A model generated the notes under the pieces. It did not search any database. It was given only the letters and a program-made list of their open reading frames with translations, and was not told the DNA's origin. From NCBI GenBank assembly GCA_013112715.1, contig JABFGB010000003.1, positions 210,287-274,286 on the forward strand: a DNA stretch of 64,000 nt, read 5' to 3'. The position numbers and the translations under genes were made by a program. Shown one piece after another: positions 53,917-64,000 of this stretch; positions within the stretch are counted from its first letter, which is position 1; each line of letters begins with the position of its first letter. This DNA comes from Chloroflexota bacterium. GTDB lineage: Bacteria; Chloroflexota; Anaerolineae; Aggregatilineales; J027.

Positions 53917-55235
53917 GCGGGACTGTCTGTGATGGTGTCATAAAATAGGGGGAGGGCTTCAACAGGCGATTCGCTTAGATGGGCCACCGAGCCTAAATGC
54001 GATTTCACCTCGGCAAGTTTGGCAGGGTCGTTAGCATAAATCGTAAATAGGGGGTCACCCGCCTTGATTACATCGCCAATTTTATGATGCGTCTCGACAC
54101 CAACACCATAATCAACAGGGTCGCCTTTTTTCTCACGCCCTCCACCTAACCGAACGACTGCAAGGCCAACCTCAAGGGCGCTTAATTCTGCCAAATAGCC
54201 ATCCTGTGGGGCGGTGACTGATTCAATCAATGAAGCGTTGGGTAGACGGCTGACATCATCCACCTGCGACACGTCCCCACCTTGCCCTGCGATCATGCTG
54301 CGGAAACGGCGAAAGGCACTTTGGTCGTGCAGACAATGTTTGGCGGCGGCATAGGCGGCTTCAAAGGTGTCTACTCCGCTGTTAGGGGCAAGATGCAGCA
54401 TATGGGCTGCGACGACAAGGCAGTGTTCGGTAAAGTCGGCTGGCCCTTCGCCGTGCAGGGTTTCAATAGCTTCGCGCACTTCCAATGCCAAGCCTGCCAT
54501 TTTGCCAAGTGGTTGATTCATGTCCGAAATGAGGGCGACCATGCTGCGACCTGCATCCACGCCAATATCTACCATCGTGCGGGCCAATTCGCGTGCGTGG
54601 TTTACATTTGCCATAAACGCGCCTTTGCCCGTTTTGACATCTAATACAATCGCATCAGCCCCGGCTGCCAGTTTTTTCGACATGATGCTACTAGCGATGA
54701 GAGGTAGGCTGTCCACTGTTCCGGTTACATCACGCAAGGCATAGAGAAGTTTGTCAGCGGGGGCAAGGTCGCCAGATTGACCCGCCAGCACCAGTCCATT
54801 TTCGCGGGCAAGGCGCTTAAATTCCTCTTTGGAAAATTCGGCCCGGAAACCGTTAATGGCCTCTAATTTATCAATCGTGCCGCCTGTATGCCCCAAGCCG
54901 CGCCCACTCATCTTGGCAACGGGGACACCGCACGCCGCAACAATCGGTAGTACCACCAGTGAGGTTTTGTCGCCGACCCCACCGCTGGAATGTTTATCGA
55001 GGGCAAAGGGTACTACATCCGATAAATCTATCTGATCCCCGCTACGGGCCATTGCAAGGGTAAGATCACTAATCTCACGCCGCGTCATGCCTCTGAAAAA
55101 AATCGCCATACAGAGGGCCGCCGCTTGATAGTCAGCGACCTTCCCGGCGGTATAATTTTCGATAAACCAGTTAATTTCTTCTGTAGAAAGTTCGCCGCCG
55201 TCACGTTTGCGAACAATAATGTCGGTAATGTGCAT
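53913..55235 (-). CDS. pdp: Pyrimidine-nucleoside phosphorylase
   Basis: A 440-residue homolog of thymidine/pyrimidine-nucleoside phosphorylase, which converts a pyrimidine nucleoside and phosphate to base and sugar-1-phosphate. The phosphate-binding motif is DKHSSGGVGDKTSL, MSGRGLGHTGGTIDKLEAI is the signature stretch, and DVKTGKGAFM contains substrate-binding lysines. The length matches the family. pdp/deoA choice depends on specificity, which I cannot read. It is upstream partner of the amine oxidase by ATGA overlap. Confidence 0.88.
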   Translation of the reverse strand: MHITDIIVRKRDGGELSTEEINWFIENYTAGKVADYQAAALCMAIFFRGMTRREISDLTLAMARSGDQIDLSDVVPFALDKHSSGGVGDKTSLVVLPIVAACGVPVAKMSGRGLGHTGGTIDKLEAINGFRAEFSKEEFKRLARENGLVLAGQSGDLAPADKLLYALRDVTGTVDSLPLIASSIMSKKLAAGADAIVLDVKTGKGAFMANVNHARELARTMVDIGVDAGRSMVALISDMNQPLGKMAGLALEVREAIETLHGEGPADFTEHCLVVAAHMLHLAPNSGVDTFEAAYAAAKHCLHDQSAFRRFRSMIAGQGGDVSQVDDVSRLPNASLIESVTAPQDGYLAELSALEVGLAVVRLGGGREKKGDPVDYGVGVETHHKIGDVIKAGDPLFTIYANDPAKLAEVKSHLGSVAHLSESPVEALPLFYDTITDSPA

Positions 55236-55318
55236 CTTCTAGCCATCCTAATCGGGTAAAAATCGCCCATTAATGATAGCAAGTTAGAGATACTTTAGCG
55301 AAGAAAGAGAGTGTTGGT

Positions 55319-55981
55319 ATGGATGAGTTTTTATTGGCACTGGCGGCCATATTGGTTTATGGGGCATTTCACAGTTTGTTGGCGGCGTTTGGCGTCAAGG
55401 CGTGGTTTGTAGTAGCGTTTGGGCGACGGGCCTATGAGGGCGTATATCGGCTGTTTTTTAACGCGGTGGCGACAATTTCATTTCTGCCCGTGTTAATTGT
55501 AGTGGGGGCCAATCCGGGGGAGACGATCTGGCAGGCAGACGCTCCGCTGAGTTATGTTTTGCTAGGTATACAGGCAGTAGCACTAATCGGACTGATGATC
55601 TCGCTCCTCCAAATTGACACCATGCGATTTTTGGGCTTGAGCCAGTATGTGGCATGGCAAAATGGCAAACCGCTGCCCTTGCCCGAAGAACCGCTTCAAA
55701 CGGGCGGGGTATATGCGTTGGTACGCCATCCTCTTTATTTTTTCAGCCTAATGCTGTTATGGCCTACCCCAATGATGACAACCGGCACATTGGGACTGGT
55801 AATCGGCGTGACCCTCTATTTCGCGTTCGGCTCATTGCTGGAAGAACAGAAATTGCAACGGGCCTTCGGGCAAACCTATTTTGATTATCAGGCACGTGTT
55901 GCTTGGATGATTCCCTATCTGAAATTAGGGCCAAGAGTGGCAAAACCTGTTATAAATGTAGGAGAATCTTTACAAGACTAA
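55319..55981 (+). CDS. ICMT/NnrU-like membrane methyltransferase
   Basis: A 220-residue protein with five or six hydrophobic helices. GGVYALVRHPLYFFSLMLLW and the end LLEEQKLQRAFGQTYFDYQARV are the isoprenylcysteine carboxyl methyltransferase-type motif that binds SAM and a lipid substrate. NnrU or phospholipid methyltransferase relatives share this region. Substrate unknown. ATG 55319; it diverges from the phosphorylase gene. Confidence 0.78.
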   Translation: MDEFLLALAAILVYGAFHSLLAAFGVKAWFVVAFGRRAYEGVYRLFFNAVATISFLPVLIVVGANPGETIWQADAPLSYVLLGIQAVALIGLMISLLQIDTMRFLGLSQYVAWQNGKPLPLPEEPLQTGGVYALVRHPLYFFSLMLLWPTPMMTTGTLGLVIGVTLYFAFGSLLEEQKLQRAFGQTYFDYQARVAWMIPYLKLGPRVAKPVINVGESLQD

Positions 55982-56025
55982 GGATAAACGGAATAGCGTC
56001 CGTATAAAATAGATGAGTATACAAT

Positions 56026-56442
56026 ATGCCTTAACGTGACATTTATCACGATGTTGTTGTAAAAGCACTTACCAAAGAAGACTAGATTATTACGGATGAT
56101 CCACTTTCACTTTAGTATAAAAATATGACGGTATTTGCCGATTTAGGCGCAGAAAAGCCTATAGGGGCAGAAAAAGGGGATCAAAAAATTGCTGTTGAAA
56201 TCAAGAGTTTTTTGAGTCCGTCAGGCATATACGATCTTGAACGCGCATTAGGACAGTATGCTTTGTATCGTAGTATTCTAAAGGAAAATGATCCTGACCG
56301 ATTACTCTATTTGGCTATTCCAGACTATGCCTATCAAACGGTTTTTAGTCAACCGATTGGTGAACTGATACTCCACTCCGAGCAACTCCGCTTGATTGTG
56401 TTTGATGATGAGCAGGAGATGATAACAAAATGGATACTTTGA
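56026..56442 (+). pseudogene. xisH: xisH with three in-frame stops near its start
   Basis: From ATG 56026 the frame encodes the familiar XisH start (RDIYHDVVVKALTKED and DDPLSL) but is broken by TAA at codon 3 (56032-56034), TAG at codon 20 (56083-56085, where XisH usually has Trp) and TAG at codon 30 (56113-56115). The rest reads FADLGAEKPIGAEKG, IAVEIKSFLSPSGIYDLERALGQY and LYLAIPDYAYQTVFS, normal for XisH, whose fold is related to restriction endonucleases. There is no frameshift. ATG 56125 could start a truncated 105-residue form but has no ribosome-binding site. Most likely a decaying gene; amber readthrough could only repair two of the three stops. Confidence 0.75.
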
Positions 56443-56768
56443 AGCACTACCAAGAAATCGTGTGTAATGTACTCTGTGAGTATGCAAATGTATATCGGAG
56501 TTCGCGCAGTGAGATTCATTTTTTGGCATTGCTAGATTTGGAACGCCATGAATATGCTGTAGTGCGCTATGGTTGGGATGGAAAGCAGCGGGTTCATTCG
56601 ATGATTGCCCATCTCAGCATCATTGACGGCAAGGTATGGATACAATATGATGGCACTTCACCCGGTATTGCACTTGATCTAGTCGCTGCCGGGATTCCAC
56701 GCGAAGACATTGTATTGGGATTTCTGCCCGCACGAGTCCGGCAGTATTCCGATTATGGCGTTGGATGA
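56430..56768 (+). CDS. xisI: XisI-family protein
   Basis: A 112-residue protein matching XisI: MDTLKHYQEIVCNVLCEYANVY opens it, then DLERHEYAVVRYGWDG, HLSIIDGKVWIQYDGT, and GIALDLVAAGIPREDIVLGFLP. XisH/XisI pairs were named from cyanobacterial fdxN element excision and are widespread in Chloroflexota; their role is uncertain. It overlaps xisH by 13 bases and appears intact although its partner is broken. Confidence 0.88.
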   Translation: MDTLKHYQEIVCNVLCEYANVYRSSRSEIHFLALLDLERHEYAVVRYGWDGKQRVHSMIAHLSIIDGKVWIQYDGTSPGIALDLVAAGIPREDIVLGFLPARVRQYSDYGVG

Positions 56769-56821
56769 GTGAGTTTCTAATCGGTACTGGATATATATTA
56801 TCTCATTGAGGAGACAATTCA

Positions 56822-57730
56822 ATGGCAGAACCAGCTAAAACTACTAAGCCACCGAAAGCACCGACCGCCCAACGAATTGCGGCGAAAAAGAAAGCCCAAA
56901 AGAAACAACAGCAACAGTTGTTGTTAATCGGAGGTGTCGTCGTCGCCACGATTATCGCGGTGGTGGCGGTGATTTATTTGACACAAAAAGAAGCGACCAA
57001 GGTGTGTGGGATAGAGGATACCAGTTGCTTTAGTGCCTATGCGGGGATTCCTCTCTCCGCCGAATTGCAAAACGAAGCCAAACGCGATGACGCTGGAGTG
57101 AAGCTGGCCTCGGACGTGATGGAAGGGGTTGAACGTGGGGTCACGGATGATGGTATCCCCTATATTGGCAGCCCCAATGCCCCGATTGTATTTGCCGAAT
57201 TCTCTGATTTTTCCTGCCCACACTGCGCTGAATATGCCCCCGAAGTGGAACGGATTATCAAGGATTTTGTACGAACAGGCCAAGCTCGCCTTGAATATTA
57301 CCCTATGACGTTTGTGGGCGGCGCATTTTCTGCTAAGGCGACGGATGCCGCAGTCTGTGCAGATAAACAGGGTGCTTTTTGGGAATTTCATACCCAGCTA
57401 TTCGACTTGGCCCAAGCTGAAGGACATGAGGCATTTAACACAAACCGGTTGATTGAATTAGCGGATGATATGGGGTTGGACACCGACGAGCTACGCTCTT
57501 GCATCAATTCCAATTATGGACAGCAGGTTCGTGCCGCTGCCAGTGAACTCCAAAATACACTGGGCGTCAACAGTACCCCAACGGTGGTGTATCGGGCGGG
57601 TGGGTCGCAGAGTGATGCCGATTGGCGGTTTTTCACTTCATCTAATGGGGAACGGGCGACACGTGGCAGCTATGATGAAGTTGCCGCACTGGTACGGCAA
57701 TATAACAGCCCTGAAACTACAGGCCAATAG
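56822..57730 (+). CDS. Membrane-anchored DsbA-like thioredoxin-domain protein
   Basis: A 302-residue protein. A lysine/alanine-rich cytoplasmic start is followed by one membrane helix (about 38-58) and an external DsbA-like thioredoxin domain. FSDFSCPHCAEYAPEVERII carries the CPHC active site, and NTLGVNSTPTVVYRAGG has the cis-proline loop. It probably oxidises or isomerises disulfides in exported proteins, which suits the cysteine-bearing surface proteins in this window. GAGGAG lies 6 bases before ATG 56822. Confidence 0.85.
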   Translation: MAEPAKTTKPPKAPTAQRIAAKKKAQKKQQQQLLLIGGVVVATIIAVVAVIYLTQKEATKVCGIEDTSCFSAYAGIPLSAELQNEAKRDDAGVKLASDVMEGVERGVTDDGIPYIGSPNAPIVFAEFSDFSCPHCAEYAPEVERIIKDFVRTGQARLEYYPMTFVGGAFSAKATDAAVCADKQGAFWEFHTQLFDLAQAEGHEAFNTNRLIELADDMGLDTDELRSCINSNYGQQVRAAASELQNTLGVNSTPTVVYRAGGSQSDADWRFFTSSNGERATRGSYDEVAALVRQYNSPETTGQ

Positions 57731-57755
57731 CCAATTCCTGATTATCAAAACTAAA

Positions 57756-57786
57756 AGGGACGAGTATTGAGTTCGTCCCTTTTTTG
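57756..57786. terminator. Bidirectional terminator
   Basis: AGGGACGA (57756-57763) pairs with TCGTCCCT (57773-57780); A-run before and T-run after serve the DsbA-like gene and the DUF4397 gene. Confidence 0.85.
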
Positions 57787-57810
57787 ATTCCCGTAATTGG
57801 ATGCAGGGAA

Positions 57811-60435
57811 TTAATTCATCGAGTCGGCTTCACCGCTGGTAATCAGCAAGGTGTTGATGGGGAACGCCGAACCGCTGCGGGTCACAGTCACGAATTCGGT
57901 GGCGACCCAACCCGTTGAAGCACCTTGACCCGCGATCTCATAGCGGACGTTGAGCCATGTACCATCGCCGTTACGCCCCAGAACGACCACATTCGAGCCG
58001 GAAGGAATGGGGGTGACGAGGATGCCATCGGTGCTGGGCCGATCCCGCAGATTCAGATTGCCGTCTCCGCCGGGTATGGAAACGAGACCAACAATGGGGG
58101 CCTCGGTGGGTATGGCAATGGCGGGTGAACCCGACCCAGCCAGAATTTCGCCAACGGGTAGCGGGTCTTCTGCCAGCGGAACATCTTCGGCGGTAATGGC
58201 GCGACCATTGAAGGTCAAAATCACAAAATCGGCGGAGACCCATCCGGTAATCAGCGCTGACCCATCCGGTGTGGCGAATTGGACAAAATACCAATCCGGG
58301 GATTGGGGAGCGCCAATTTCTGTGCCGGGGGTGATTTCTGTACGCGACAGGACGCTGAGATCCGTGCCGCCGGGAACTAGTGCCAGCGATTCGGCCTGAA
58401 TGGAGGGGGTACGGCGTAGTTGCAGATTGACCCCCGGATTCACATTCACCGTTGCAATGGGCAGTTGTGGGGCGGTTTCCGAAGGCGGCACCACGATGGC
58501 AGAATCATCCACTGCGCCACCGGGATAGTTGGACGGCACCGCATCAATCTCGCCGAGTTCGACCAGTTCAAAGAACTTGCCAATATCATTGATATTGCGG
58601 CCTTTGTAGGTAATTTGTAGGAAATCGGCGCGTACCCAGCAGCGAATCGTGCCTCCTTGTGGCGCGGCCCAATCCGCGTTCAACCAAATTTCGTTGAAAT
58701 CCTGAGCTAGTTCGGGGTTATCAAACGCGCCGGGTTCCAGCGGTGTGTTGGGTTGCCCATCTTCGGGGTCAATTGGGCCAGCAAAGCCTTGCAGAATCAG
58801 GGTTGAACCGTTTGGTACCAAACCAAGCGAGAAGGCAGCGGAGGTGGGATATTCACGGCATTGCAGATTCACGCCTGAATCCAAATTGACTACCCCGGTG
58901 AAGGCTTGGGTCGCAGGTGGCGCAGAAACCACAGGCGGTGGAGTAACCGCAACGGGCGTTGTGGCAATCGGTGTGAGAGGCGGCGGGGTGGTAATAACGG
59001 CAACGGGTGTTGCATCGGTTGTGACAGGTGTCGCCTCGACAGGTTCTTCGGTTGCTGCTGCCACAACTTCTGGAGCAGCCGCACCTGTGAAGCTGTTGGA
59101 GGCGGTGTTGATGGGGGTATACGCAAGTCCCAGACCGGGGGTCGCGGCGGAAAACACCAACAGGGTGTAATGGGTGCCGCCGACGAAGGTCTGATCGGGC
59201 AAGTTGATGGATACTGGGCCTGCTTCTTCATCGAAACTGCCTGTCACACTATAGGTACCCGCTGGAACATCAACCGGATTGGAGGCTGCGAATGGTGCAA
59301 GAGCACTTGCCAATGTTGTGCCGTCGCTCAATTCCAGATTAGCAGGGCCAGTGGTGACGGTATTGATGACGTGGATACGGGCGGTGGCGCTGTCCAAATC
59401 GGCGATCTCATCCGCAAACAGCGAGAAATTGAATGTGCCGTCAGCCAATGAACCCAACGCGACAATGGTAGCTGCACCGGAATCGCTACTCAAATCCACT
59501 TCGGATTCAAAGGCGGCGGCACTATTGGGGAGTGCTCCCGCTTCACGCAGGGAGAGTCTGACTGTACCAACGGGCAATGGAATGTGGGGTGTAATATCTC
59601 CCGGCGCTAAACCCACCAGAATGGGCGTGTCATTGGCATAAACATCAACAGTCGGCGCGTCGCCACTGCCATGTGCGATGCTGACGAGAATTTCGTCTTG
59701 GGCGGGGTTGCTGAAGAACGGCGTGGTAAGCACCAGTGCGGCGGGCGCAGGATCACCCGAGGCTGTGCCGATAACAATCACTGTATAGAGCAAATTGGTG
59801 TTCACCTCAATATTGCCGACAGCCAACAGCGCGTTTTCGGGTGTATCACCAGTGGCGGTGACGACTAGATCATAGTTGCCAACAGGCAAATTGACCGAAC
59901 CAGACACTTGATTGAAGGTGACACCCTGCAAAATGGGAGCACCATCGGTACGCTGCAAGTCAATAGGGGCGACGCCTGCTACCGCGTGGATGAGGTGCAT
60001 TCGTGCAAAGCCAAGCGTGGCAGGGTCAAGGTCATCGAAATAGATGGCGAGTGCCGGATTACCACCTTCATCCGCTTGGATAACGGCGGTGTTTTGGCGA
60101 TACCCGGTGCGGCTGGCGGCCAGATTAAATGATTGGCTAAAGATGGCGGCGTCCGCTACATCTGAGCCAGCGGGACGGAGGGCCAATGTATAGTCACCTA
60201 CCGGGAAAGCAAGATGAGGGGTGGCTTGTCCATAGGCTAAAGCTGGGACAACTAACCCATCGTTGACATAAACATCTACCGCCTCGGCATCTGGCAAAGC
60301 GTGAACAAAACGCAGTAACACCGTGTCGGTGGATTGCGCGAAGGCTGGGGTTGTGCGATTGGTAATGCTTGCAGCGGTAAATCCGGTGACGAGCAGTGCT
60401 ATCACCAAAAATGCCGCAAAAAGTTTTCTTGCCAT
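57811..60435 (-). CDS. Surface protein with DUF4397 and SH3 domains
   Basis: An 874-residue exported protein. Signal peptide of about 34 residues (ends AFAQ); then DUF4397 modules with the HxxPDAxxVDVY pattern (VHALPDAEAVDVYVNDG at about 42, IAHGSGDAPTVDVYAND at about 247, and a third around 345), a Pro/Thr-rich linker (about 460-510), and three SH3-like wall-associated domains (VNLQCREYPTSAAFSLG, VNLQLRRTPSIQAESLA, GNLNLRDRPSTDGIL). SH3b domains usually bind cell-wall peptides, DUF4397 is of unknown function. It probably decorates the cell surface. ATG 60435 with a good AGGAG-like GAGGAGAAAA ahead. Confidence 0.85.
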   Translation of the reverse strand: MARKLFAAFLVIALLVTGFTAASITNRTTPAFAQSTDTVLLRFVHALPDAEAVDVYVNDGLVVPALAYGQATPHLAFPVGDYTLALRPAGSDVADAAIFSQSFNLAASRTGYRQNTAVIQADEGGNPALAIYFDDLDPATLGFARMHLIHAVAGVAPIDLQRTDGAPILQGVTFNQVSGSVNLPVGNYDLVVTATGDTPENALLAVGNIEVNTNLLYTVIVIGTASGDPAPAALVLTTPFFSNPAQDEILVSIAHGSGDAPTVDVYANDTPILVGLAPGDITPHIPLPVGTVRLSLREAGALPNSAAAFESEVDLSSDSGAATIVALGSLADGTFNFSLFADEIADLDSATARIHVINTVTTGPANLELSDGTTLASALAPFAASNPVDVPAGTYSVTGSFDEEAGPVSINLPDQTFVGGTHYTLLVFSAATPGLGLAYTPINTASNSFTGAAAPEVVAAATEEPVEATPVTTDATPVAVITTPPPLTPIATTPVAVTPPPVVSAPPATQAFTGVVNLDSGVNLQCREYPTSAAFSLGLVPNGSTLILQGFAGPIDPEDGQPNTPLEPGAFDNPELAQDFNEIWLNADWAAPQGGTIRCWVRADFLQITYKGRNINDIGKFFELVELGEIDAVPSNYPGGAVDDSAIVVPPSETAPQLPIATVNVNPGVNLQLRRTPSIQAESLALVPGGTDLSVLSRTEITPGTEIGAPQSPDWYFVQFATPDGSALITGWVSADFVILTFNGRAITAEDVPLAEDPLPVGEILAGSGSPAIAIPTEAPIVGLVSIPGGDGNLNLRDRPSTDGILVTPIPSGSNVVVLGRNGDGTWLNVRYEIAGQGASTGWVATEFVTVTRSGSAFPINTLLITSGEADSMN

Positions 60436-60497
60436 GAAAGATTTTTCTCCTCACATACGTAAAACCTCGGCGAGCGAGTTTACCACAGATTAAATGC

Positions 60498-60524
60498 AAA
60501 ATGAGCGCCGATTTACGACGCTCA
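60498..60524 (-). terminator. Weak terminator after ahcY
   Basis: On the minus strand TGAGCG and CGCTCA form a 6-bp stem followed by TTTT. The short T-run makes it weak. Confidence 0.4.
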
Positions 60525-60553
60525 CCATACGCTTGACTGGCTTCGGCCTGAAA

Positions 60554-61837
<1,284 letters not shown>

Positions 61838-61884
61838 TTAAAATGTTAGCGAGACCTAACGCACGAAGTTTGGGTAAAGCTCAT

Positions 61885-62703
61885 CTATCGTTTGATAGCG
61901 ACACATTCATTGATGGGAGCGTGGATTCGATAGCCCAATTTGTTATAGGCGCGAATCGCAGGCGTATTGGTTTGGAACACGTTTAGCGCGACCAGACTTA
62001 TGTCCATGCGGAACAATTCGCGTGTCACAGCGGCGGTTGTGGTGGTGGCATAGCCGTGCCCACGTTCCGATGGGGCCGTATAGACATGTCCGACCGCACC
62101 CACCCGTTCTTTGGTGGCTACCACGTGCGTGCCGGCCACCGAAATCATTTGGCCTTCTTTATCAGTGATACCATAAAAGACACCGTTGTCCAACATAGTG
62201 GGGGTGTAGGTGGTATCTCGGCCAAAAGCGCCGCGCTCCATACTTTCCAAGCGGGTGACGGCTTCGGCATCTGCTCCAGTCAGCCGGCGCAGATAGGGAT
62301 TGGATGGGCCATCCACAAATTCGGTGGGAGTGACAACCATCCGCCACAGCTTACCGGATTCTTCGGGGGCATAATATTGCTCGAAGATGGGGAATAGATC
62401 TCCCGGAACAATGGCCCAGACTTTTCCGGGCAATTGCGGCTGTTGAAGCAGCATATTCACTGCATCGGGTGAGCCAGTTACCAGACAGACGGGGGTCTGG
62501 ACACCGCGCCAAATCAGCGAGACACCTTCAAGCCCCTGACCATTAAAAGCACCAGTAAATTCGCTGATTTCCCACATGGTGTCTTCGAGGTCGCCAAGCA
62601 TGTATACATGCAGGCCTCGGTTGCGGGTAAAAAATTCACGTAGCAGGTTGCGATCTTGAACCCGCTGCACTTGATATTCAGTAGTTTTAGCGACTGCGGT
62701 CAT
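61885..62703 (-). CDS. GNAT acetyltransferase
   Basis: A 272-residue acetyltransferase. The acetyl-CoA motif is VGAVGHVYTAPSERGHGYATTTTAAVTREL, and LNVFQTNTPAIRAYNKLGYRIH matches the C-terminal GNAT strand. The N-terminal 130 residues are a second, more divergent GNAT-like half. Substrate unknown. It overlaps the kinase stop by four bases (ATGA) and is followed by ahcY, so it may act in the same pathway or simply be carried along. Confidence 0.82.
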   Translation of the reverse strand: MTAVAKTTEYQVQRVQDRNLLREFFTRNRGLHVYMLGDLEDTMWEISEFTGAFNGQGLEGVSLIWRGVQTPVCLVTGSPDAVNMLLQQPQLPGKVWAIVPGDLFPIFEQYYAPEESGKLWRMVVTPTEFVDGPSNPYLRRLTGADAEAVTRLESMERGAFGRDTTYTPTMLDNGVFYGITDKEGQMISVAGTHVVATKERVGAVGHVYTAPSERGHGYATTTTAAVTRELFRMDISLVALNVFQTNTPAIRAYNKLGYRIHAPINECVAIKR

Positions 62704-63692
62704 GATGCTGTTTGTGTTTCCTTTGGTGTAGTGGACGATAACAACACATCCAGCGCTCCATCATCATCAAAAGCAGTGCGATAGCGGGCTACAAATTGCT
62801 CGGTTGTATAACGATGATTTTGAGTGCCGATGGTTTCCAAAACAAATGCAGCGGCAACCGACCCCATGCGGCCACAAATATCCAGTGGGAGGCCTAAATC
62901 TAACCCACGCAAGACACCTGCCCGGAAGGCATCGCCTACGCCAGTGGGTTCCAATGGGGTAACGGGTTCATAGGGGGGAATATAATAGGTTTCGCCATCC
63001 CGATAAATATGGGCGCCTTCTTTACCTTGTGTGATAATCAGGGTTAAGCCTGTATTGATGGCGCGGGGGCGGCTGAGTCCCGTTTTCTTTTCGATGACTT
63101 CCCACTCATAATCGTTGCACATTAGAATGTTGCAGCGTTCGATGCCGTGCAGCAGTGCATCACCATCGAGACGGGCGGCCTGCTGGCTTGGGTCGTATAA
63201 AAAGGGAATTTTATGTTCGGCGCATTCGTTGATAAGGTTTTGCATCGCATCGGGCGAGTTGGGGGAAATTACCACAAGGTCGGGCCTTTTGGTGGTGACA
63301 TCGTTGATTTTGTATTGACCTGCGCGGCCCATTGCCCCGGCGTAAAATGAAGCAATTTGATTGTTTTCTTGGTCAGTGTTGGCAAAAAATGAGGCGGTGA
63401 AAACATCGGTGAGGATCACGACTGTAGAGGTATCTACCCCTGCCTGTTCAAGCCAAACTTTATAATCGCCAAAATCACGGCCTGCTGTGCCCATCAAGCG
63501 GGGGCGACCCCCAAGTAATGCCAAGTTATAGGCGATGTTGGCCGCGACACCGCCATAGTGACGGGTCATTTCATCCACAAGAAAACTGACGCTGATTTTT
63601 TCGAGGGCCTCAGCAATAAGGGAATCTTTAAATTTGCCGGGGAAGCGCATTAAATAATCGAAAGCGATTGACCCAGTAACCAGAATATCCAT
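62700..63692 (-). CDS. PfkB-family kinase, probably adenosine kinase
   Basis: A 330-residue ribokinase-fold enzyme. MDILVTGSIAFDYLMRFPGKF and YGGVAANIAYNLALLGGRPRLMGTAGRD form the substrate site, and PLEPTGVGDAFRAGVLRGL holds the anion hole and catalytic aspartate. This opening is typical of bacterial PfkB proteins annotated as adenosine kinases. Adenosine from AhcY would be the substrate, so the operon context supports that assignment. The ATG at 63692 is preferred over the open frame to 63875. Confidence 0.82.
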   Translation of the reverse strand: MDILVTGSIAFDYLMRFPGKFKDSLIAEALEKISVSFLVDEMTRHYGGVAANIAYNLALLGGRPRLMGTAGRDFGDYKVWLEQAGVDTSTVVILTDVFTASFFANTDQENNQIASFYAGAMGRAGQYKINDVTTKRPDLVVISPNSPDAMQNLINECAEHKIPFLYDPSQQAARLDGDALLHGIERCNILMCNDYEWEVIEKKTGLSRPRAINTGLTLIITQGKEGAHIYRDGETYYIPPYEPVTPLEPTGVGDAFRAGVLRGLDLGLPLDICGRMGSVAAAFVLETIGTQNHRYTTEQFVARYRTAFDDDGALDVLLSSTTPKETQTAS

Positions 63693-63901
63693 GCGTTCAA
63701 CTTTCTTGAATTTATTTTCAGTGTAGGTTGATAGTCGGCTGGGAAAAAAGTCAGCCAAAAACGTTCCGATTATACTTACCCGTGTGACCCTTTCAAGCGT
63801 GGATTGTACGAATGGTAAAAAAACACCAAATGAAAGCAGGTATCGCATGAAAAAGCGGATGTTATGGGTTGTCATACCAGATTCGGGTGTATAATGGAGG
63901 G

Positions 63902-64000
63902 ATGAACCGAATCAAAATAACACCACACTTAACGCTCGAAGAATTAGAAGCGGGCTACCGTCAAGCGACGGAAGCAACGGAACGGACGCACTACCAAATC
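63902..64000 (+). CDS. IS630-type transposase, N-terminal fragment (runs off the window)
   Basis: The first 33 residues from ATG 63902 (MNRIKITPHLTLEELEAGYR, then ATERTHYQI) match the N-terminus of IS630-family helix-turn-helix transposases. The remainder lies beyond base 64000. GGAGGG at 63896-63901 lies next to the start. Insertion sequence boundaries are not in view. Confidence 0.65.
   Translation, partial: MNRIKITPHLTLEELEAGYRQATEATERTHYQI

Overview
The window is a bacterial chromosome segment of roughly 50% GC. It most resembles a Chloroflexota genome of the Anaerolineae type. The grounds are many secreted or anchored proteins with threonine/proline/glutamate-rich linkers (TPTATP, TEAPTE), DUF4397/SH3 and PstS-like surface proteins, large DUF2142/YfhO-type glycan membrane proteins, an NB-ARC/TPR protein beside a TIR protein, and a XisH/XisI pair. 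This is an inference from gene content; no rRNA is present.

Layout. 1-4.7 kb: the end of a molybdopterin-fold protein, a molybdate permease (modB), a flavodoxin-like protein, and a GntR-family regulator with a palindromic operator next to an SHMT-like PLP enzyme. 4.9-7.5 kb: glutamine synthetase, then a compact cassette holding a tRNA gene with anticodon CUA (amber), a short ORF with UAG as its third codon, a 140-residue unknown protein whose Shine-Dalgarno can be sequestered by a 13-bp hairpin lying inside that short ORF, and a PTH2-like gene with UAG as its fifth codon. 7.5-14.9 kb: housekeeping enzymes (EamA transporter, U32 peptidase, creatininase family, luciferase-like oxidoreductase, truncated haemoglobin, SDR). 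14.9-20.9 kb: a MITE-like element, then a copper module (CsoR with promoter and operator, HMA chaperone, CopA, TauE/SafE-cupredoxin fusion, second HMA protein). 21-30.5 kb: tRNA-Lys, envelope proteins, tRNA-Ser, DNA/HEAT-repeat and methyltransferase genes, and an HdrD-like iron-sulfur membrane protein. 30.5-34.2 kb: a three-gene NB-ARC-TPR / YcxB-like / TIR operon that looks like a candidate immune module. 34.2-39.7 kb: Trm112-like protein, response regulator, two PstS-like surface proteins, a repeat-containing secreted protein. 39.9-52.6 kb: cell-surface glycan genes (GT2, GT4, four large membrane proteins, O-antigen-ligase-like). 52.6-64 kb: amine oxidase, pyrimidine nucleoside phosphorylase, ICMT-like methyltransferase, a broken xisH with intact xisI, a DsbA-like protein, a DUF4397/SH3 surface protein, an adenosine kinase-GNAT-AhcY set, and the first codons of an IS630-type transposase at the right edge.

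The most interesting item is the amber cassette at 6414-7435. A suppressor-type tRNA sits directly upstream of a leader ORF and a gene that both carry in-frame UAG near the start. Reading through the leader UAG would carry the ribosome across the hairpin that hides the ribosome-binding site of the next gene. This suggests a self-contained, amber-readthrough-gated regulatory unit. UAG is also used as the ordinary stop of several neighbouring genes, including glnA, so genome-wide reassignment is unlikely; the cassette more likely uses limited or conditional suppression.
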